Positions 59,971-64,000 of a stretch of 64,000 nt of DNA are shown piece by piece. The DNA is taken from positions 572,642-636,641 of the forward strand of contig NZ_JAQIVH010000056.1 in NCBI RefSeq assembly GCF_028746185.1, given 5' to 3'. The first letter of the stretch is position 1; each line of letters opens with the position of its first letter. The notes under the pieces were generated by a model. It did not search any database. It saw only the letters and a program-made list of their open reading frames with translations, and was not told the DNA's origin. The stretch comes from Paenibacillus_E qinlingensis (GTDB lineage Bacteria > Bacillota > Bacilli > Paenibacillales > NBRC-103111). The translations under genes were made by a program, and so were the position numbers.

Positions 59971-60849
59971 ATGACTTATTTTAACGAGAATTATCAGAAT
60001 CCAGGCCCTTCATGGCCATCACCTTATCCATCCAATCCCATGCCTACGAACTGGCCCTATATGCCAACCCCTTGGATCCAAGAGGATGATTCCTCTTATC
60101 GTGCCAAAGAGCAGCCACTTACGTTCGTCCTTGTCCATGGTTCATGGGCGGATACCAGCTTCTGGGCCGGCATTGCTTCTGAGTTAAGCAAAAAAGGTCA
60201 TACCGTCTACGTCCCCGAGTTTCCAGGACATGGCGCTGACCCGAATAAAAATGTGACCCATGCGATGATAAGCAAATCAGTTGCGGATTTCATCATTTCA
60301 CATAAACTTCATAACGTCGTCCTTGTTGGCCATAGTTTTGGAGGATCCGTGATCCAAAAAGTAGCGGAGTTAGTACCCGATCGCTTGAAGCGACTTGTTT
60401 TTCTCAATGCTTTTGTCCTCAAAGATGGCGAAACGCTTGCTGACGAGTTGCCGCCACAAGTCGTAGAACAATTCAAGCAGCTGGGTGCAAGCTCCAAAAA
60501 CAATACCATTACGCTTCCTTTTGACTTTTTCAGAGAAGCATTCACCAATCTGGCAAGTCTCAACCAAGCCAAACAGATGTACAAAACGGCTTTACCCGAA
60601 CCTATAGGTCCTTTATTCGAAAAGTTGGATCTCAAGAAATTTTACAGCCTTCCGATTCCCAAAAGTTACGTACATCTCATGGAAGATAATGTGATCCCGT
60701 TTGGCGACCCCAACTATGGTTGGCATCCTCACATGTCAAGCAGGCTCGGCCTTTTCCGATTCATTCAACTGCATGGCGATCATATGACGACTCCACAATA
60801 TGAGCCCCGGCTGGTAGCCAGCAAGCTTTATGAAGCGGCTCGAGACTGA
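59971..60849 (+). CDS. Alpha/beta hydrolase with Pro/Tyr-rich N-terminal extension
   Basis: A 292-residue hydrolase. The first 45 residues are rich in Pro, Tyr, Asn and Trp and low in complexity (NPGPSWPSPYPSNPMPTNWP), reminiscent of spore-coat or surface-associated tails. The hydrolase core follows: LVHGSWADTSFW (oxyanion strand), nucleophile VGHSFGG, and the C-terminal LHGDHMTT with the catalytic His. It resembles the MenH/pyrethroid-hydrolase-like group. GAGAGGAAG precedes the ATG at 59971. Confidence 0.85.
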   Translation: MTYFNENYQNPGPSWPSPYPSNPMPTNWPYMPTPWIQEDDSSYRAKEQPLTFVLVHGSWADTSFWAGIASELSKKGHTVYVPEFPGHGADPNKNVTHAMISKSVADFIISHKLHNVVLVGHSFGGSVIQKVAELVPDRLKRLVFLNAFVLKDGETLADELPPQVVEQFKQLGASSKNNTITLPFDFFREAFTNLASLNQAKQMYKTALPEPIGPLFEKLDLKKFYSLPIPKSYVHLMEDNVIPFGDPNYGWHPHMSSRLGLFRFIQLHGDHMTTPQYEPRLVASKLYEAARD

Positions 60850-60859
60850 TTCGAACGAA

Positions 60860-62233
60860 TTAGGATGAACAAGCGGGTGCGCCCGCTTTGGGATTAGCTT
60901 TTAACCAATCTAATATATCATCTAATGTTCGCACCGGTACGATAAGTAGCTCACCGGCACCTTTTCGCGCATCTGCTTCATTCGCCACAGGAACGAAAAA
61001 CACGTCCGCATTCGTACGGCTCACGGTGTAGGCTTTCTGAACGAGCCCGCCGACAGGGCCGACGGAGCCATCCGGTTCAATCGTTCCTGTCCCTGCAACG
61101 TGATGACCATATGTCACACCGCATGGTGTAAGCTGGTCAATTAGTGTTAATGCCAACATCGCTCCATGGGAAGGTCCACCTTCGTGCAATAAATAGTTAT
61201 GATATGTCACTAGATCAGGGATATCGTATTGGAGCTCATTGGCAATCATGATTCCGATGGAGGCACGAGCTGGATCGTCAGTACTTGCACGCGTAGCTAC
61301 CGTCAATTCGACCTTCGCTTTATTACGGACCACTGTCAGTTTAATCGAATCACCTGGTTTAATCGCCTTCATCTGCTCGCTTAACTCCAGAGTCATCGTA
61401 ATCGGCTTTCCATTCAGTGCGATGATGACATCGCTTGGCTGCAGCACCTCAGCGGCTTTCGTATTTTGCAAAACGGCCGTAATCCGAACACCTTCTGAGA
61501 GGATGCCTTTGCCTAACCCTACTTTATGAAAAGCGATCGCACTACCCGCGGCGTTTGCATCTTCCTTCATCGTACGAACTTCCTGATTATATTCGCCGAG
61601 CGACATCCCTAGCGTTTCAATCTTCTCAAACGTATAATCTTTAAAAAGCTTCGCATACACCCAGTCCATAGGAAACGCCGGACGTTCGAAAATAAGAACA
61701 CCCGAAATATCACCATGCTTGGAGCCGCCTTCGGCTTGTGCATACCGGTTCATATTGAGGGTGATTCCTGGATATGTCACCAAATATTGTGTTGGCCAAA
61801 GCATCACAAGCAAGAGAGCCAGTGTCACACCAAACACGATTATACTTTGGCGTGGCACCCTGCGTTTCTCTTTTTCGTGCAGGACGATATCCGTTGCGAC
61901 AAGCAACAGACTAAGAATCATAGCGGAAGCAGAGAACTCCAGCTTTTTGGGTATGGAAACGACGAGAATAGCACTAAGTAAACATACGAAAGCAATTAGG
62001 GCACGAAATACCTTCATCCTCCGTGTTTGCGGCTGCGCAAGATGCAGGAGTGCAGCTGCCATCCAGATCAAAGGAACAATGGCAATCGCGTAAATCAGCC
62101 CATCAATAACATCTATCCAATAAAAGCGAGTCCCCCATCGTAACGGATCTGGCAGCCAGACCAGTTCTCCAATCATAATTAACAGGAGAATAATGACAAT
62201 TCCCCACACATACAGCTTGTGCCAAAGTGCCAT
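60860..62233 (-). CDS. PDZ-containing Lon-like membrane protease (SepM/YlbL type)
   Basis: A 457-residue membrane protease. Hydrophobic helices occupy the first 150 residues (more than the single anchor of typical YlbL). A PDZ domain (about 225-315; TAVLQNTKAAEVLQPSDVI) is followed by a Lon-type proteolytic domain with the Ser of LHEGGPSHGAMLAL and the Lys of GGLVQKAYTV, the Ser-Lys dyad. The extra N-terminal membrane helices are unusual. It would cleave extracytoplasmic substrates. AAAGGA lies before the ATG at 62233. It ends 10 bp from the converging hydrolase gene. Confidence 0.85.
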   Translation of the reverse strand: MALWHKLYVWGIVIILLLIMIGELVWLPDPLRWGTRFYWIDVIDGLIYAIAIVPLIWMAAALLHLAQPQTRRMKVFRALIAFVCLLSAILVVSIPKKLEFSASAMILSLLLVATDIVLHEKEKRRVPRQSIIVFGVTLALLLVMLWPTQYLVTYPGITLNMNRYAQAEGGSKHGDISGVLIFERPAFPMDWVYAKLFKDYTFEKIETLGMSLGEYNQEVRTMKEDANAAGSAIAFHKVGLGKGILSEGVRITAVLQNTKAAEVLQPSDVIIALNGKPITMTLELSEQMKAIKPGDSIKLTVVRNKAKVELTVATRASTDDPARASIGIMIANELQYDIPDLVTYHNYLLHEGGPSHGAMLALTLIDQLTPCGVTYGHHVAGTGTIEPDGSVGPVGGLVQKAYTVSRTNADVFFVPVANEADARKGAGELLIVPVRTLDDILDWLKANPKAGAPACSS

Positions 62234-62263
62234 CGCACACATCCTTTTTGCGAAAAACTAACG

Positions 62264-63025
62264 CTACACGGGGTTGCTTAACTGCTCCACAACTTCATCA
62301 TACGAGAGCTTTCCACCGAAAATATCAAGGGCACTGCCGACCGTAATGTCTAACTTCCCTTGGGAAAGCTGTCGAAATAACGCCAAATCCTCAAATGATC
62401 TAGCACCGCCTGCATAGGTAGTTGGAATTGTGACCCACGCAGCTAATGAACTTACGAGACTTTGTTGAATACCACTCTGTTTCCCTTCTACATCAACCGC
62501 ATGTATTAGAAATTCATCGCAATACTGTTCAAAGAACCGTATCGACTCTTGATTTAATTCCACATCACTTAACTGTTTCCATTGATTCGTTGCTACATAC
62601 CACTTGCCATCTTTTTCTTTGCAGCTAAGATCAATAACTAATTTCTCTTTACCAATCGCTTCTACGATCCGCGTAAGATTATCCATATTCAGCTGACCAT
62701 CGCGGAAGATATATGACGTTACAATGACGTGTGATGCCCCTTGCTCCAGGTAAAAGCTAGCGTTCTCCGCATGTATGCCGCCGCCAATTTGCAGTCCTCC
62801 AGGATATGCCGCAAGTGCTTTTATAGCCTCTTCCTTGTTCCCATCGCCTAGCATGATAACGTGCCCGCCGGTTAAACGATCTCTTTTGAACATATCCGCG
62901 TAATAAGCGGAGTCATACGAAGACACGAAATTCTCAACAACAGCTTTCCCCTCGTCACCTAAGGTTTCACCGACGATTTGTTTCACTTTTCCGTTATGTA
63001 AATCGATGCATGGTCTAAATTTCAT
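62264..63025 (-). CDS. HisA-like isomerase of the eukaryotic HIS6 type
   Basis: A 253-residue TIM-barrel enzyme. The sequence follows yeast HIS6 far more than bacterial HisA: CIDLHNGKVKQIVG at the start, SSYDSAYYADMFKRD, LQIGGGIHAENA, VIDLSCKEKDGKWYVATNQW, FLIHAVDVEGKQSGI, TYAGGARSFEDL and VGSALDIFGG. Catalytic Asp residues lie in CIDLH and HAVDVEG. It would isomerise ProFAR to PRFAR in histidine biosynthesis, but no other his gene is near. The ATG at 63025 is preferred (GGGG about 12 nt upstream). The start is somewhat uncertain. Confidence 0.85.
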   Translation of the reverse strand: MKFRPCIDLHNGKVKQIVGETLGDEGKAVVENFVSSYDSAYYADMFKRDRLTGGHVIMLGDGNKEEAIKALAAYPGGLQIGGGIHAENASFYLEQGASHVIVTSYIFRDGQLNMDNLTRIVEAIGKEKLVIDLSCKEKDGKWYVATNQWKQLSDVELNQESIRFFEQYCDEFLIHAVDVEGKQSGIQQSLVSSLAAWVTIPTTYAGGARSFEDLALFRQLSQGKLDITVGSALDIFGGKLSYDEVVEQLSNPV

Positions 63026-63122
63026 GACGTTATGTTTCCCCTTTGACATTCGTAATACTTGAACGATTTTCCATCTATTATAACATAAAATAGCTGCTTG
63101 AACGTACCGATGCAAGCTGACC

Positions 63123-64000
63123 TTGCGCGCAACTTTTGTGCGCTAGCGTGCGTGGCCGGCCCTTTCTTCGGCCTTGCGCACAATTTTTGTGCGCTAGCGT
63201 GCGGCGGCCGGCCCTTTCTTCAGCTTTGCGCACAATTTTTGTGCGCTAGCGTGCGGCGGTCGGCGCTTTCTTCGGTCTTGCGCACAACTTTTGTGCGCTA
63301 GCGTGCGGCGGTCGGCGCTTTCTTCGGTCTTGCGCACAACTTTTGTGCGCTAGCGTGCGGCGGCTGGCCCTTTCTTCGGCCTTGCGCACAACTTTTGTGC
63401 GCTAGCGTGCGGTGGCCGGCCCTTTCTTCGGTCTTGCGCACAATTTTTGTGCGCTAGCGTGCGTGGCCGGCCCTTTCTTCAGCCTTGCGCACAATTTTTG
63501 TGCGCTAGTGTGCGTGGCCGGCCCTTTCTTCGGCCTTCCGCACAATTTTTGTGCGCTAGCGTGCGAGGCCGGCCTTTTCTTCGGCCTTGCGCACAACTTT
63601 TGTGCGCTAGCGTGCGTGGCCGGCCTTTTCTTCGGCCTTGCGCACAACTTTTGTGCGCTAGCGTGCGGTGCCCGGCCCTTTCTTCGGCCTTGCGCACAAT
63701 TTTTGTGCGCTAGCGTGCGAGGCCGGCCTTTTCTTCGGCCTTGCGCACAATTTTTGTGCGCTAGCGTGCGTGGCCGGCTCTTTCTTCAGCCTTGCGCACA
63801 ATTTTTGTGCGCTAGCGTGCGGCGGCTGGACTTTTCTTCGGCCTTGCGCACAATTTTTGTGCGCTAGCGTGCGGTGGCTGGCCCTTTCTTCGGCCTTGCG
63901 CACATCTTTTGTGCGCTAGCGTGCGTGGCCGGCCTTTTCTTCGGCCTTGCGCACAACTTTTGTGCGCTAGCGTGCGGTGCCCGGCCCTTTCTTCGGCCTT
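63123..64000. repeat. Tandem array of 17 units of 51-52 bp, each with a perfect hairpin
   Basis: Units begin at 63123, 63174, 63226, 63278, 63330, 63382, 63434, 63485, 63536, 63587, 63638, 63690, 63741, 63792, 63844, 63896 and 63947; the array runs off the window. Each unit holds GCGCACAA-YTT-TTGTGCGC (19-nt perfect hairpin), the palindrome CGCTAGCG overlapping its end, then a GGCCGGCC-like palindrome and CTTTCTTCGG. Unit lengths of 51 and 52 mix, so no frame runs through. No spacer sequences exist, which rules out CRISPR. The function is unknown. Confidence 0.93.

Noticed and set aside
63412..63867. Open frames of 80-150 codons with a 17-residue repeat within the array at the right end
   Set aside because: Half the units are 52 bp, so frames shift between units, and similar frames appear on both strands and in several registers. 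The hairpin, not the protein, is what is kept.
63123..64000. CRISPR array
   Set aside because: Units abut each other with no unique spacers, and no cas gene is near.

Overview
The window reads as chromosome of a low-to-moderate G+C, Gram-positive, spore-former-type soil bacterium, most likely Paenibacillus or a close relative. The grounds are strong AGGAGG ribosome sites with many TTG/GTG starts, SLH-anchored surface proteins, an LplB/YtcP-type sugar ABC importer next to a YesM/YesN-type two-component system, GH52 and GH36 glycosidases, and an isolated small holin. No rRNA or tRNA gene and no complete prophage or transposon was seen.

Layout. 1-230 holds a 178-bp nested inverted-repeat element, with a second copy at 11371-11548. 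233-6000 (minus) carries stress and housekeeping genes: acetyltransferase, VOC protein, methyltransferase, thioredoxin-reductase-like enzyme with an Rrf2 regulator, AlaX editing factor, YdeI-like protein and Nudix hydrolase. 6095-10190 is a GH52 beta-xylosidase divergent from an AraC regulator and a sugar isomerase. 10275-18272 holds mostly small membrane and hypothetical genes, plus a LysM-CAP cell-wall protein behind a ydaO-type c-di-AMP riboswitch. 18455-22380 holds a DUF84 NTPase, GDPD, small membrane proteins and a lipoprotein cytochrome c. 22556-26087 is a respiratory module: Tat-signalled small subunit, GMC flavoprotein, TatC and TatA, divergent from the cytochrome c that probably accepts its electrons.

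26155-29702 holds an aldose-epimerase-like gene, a LacI regulator and a Rieske/di-iron oxygenase pair resembling MocE/MocD. Three copies of the dyad GTGC-N-CG-N-GCAC lie in front of the regulator and the oxygenase pair, which suggests one small regulon. 29959-33362 holds an ECF41-type sigma factor, a VOC protein, an AAC(6')-Ie-like acetyltransferase fused to a methyltransferase, and a phosphatase.

33442-52759 is a large carbohydrate locus on the minus strand: histidine kinase, AraC-type response regulator, two permeases, solute-binding lipoprotein, MFS exporter, a frameshifted small gene, a parvulin-like foldase, a 1459-residue SLH/CBM9 surface protein, a 963-residue beta-helix protein and a GH36/Sip1-type galactosidase. 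Together they look like sensing, uptake, secretion and breakdown of a plant polysaccharide or oligosaccharide.

52888-63025 holds a phosphatase, a frameshifted zinc-ribbon gene, two Gfo/Idh/MocA dehydrogenases, hydrolases, an SLH/PrcB protein, a methyltransferase-TPR protein, a PDZ/Lon-like protease and a HisA of the eukaryotic HIS6 type. From 63123 to the window edge runs an array of 17 tandem 51-52 bp units, each with a perfect 8-bp hairpin, which no known class explains. The most distinctive items are this array, the 178-bp nested elements, the LacI/MocDE regulon, the AAC-methyltransferase fusion and the HIS6-type enzyme.
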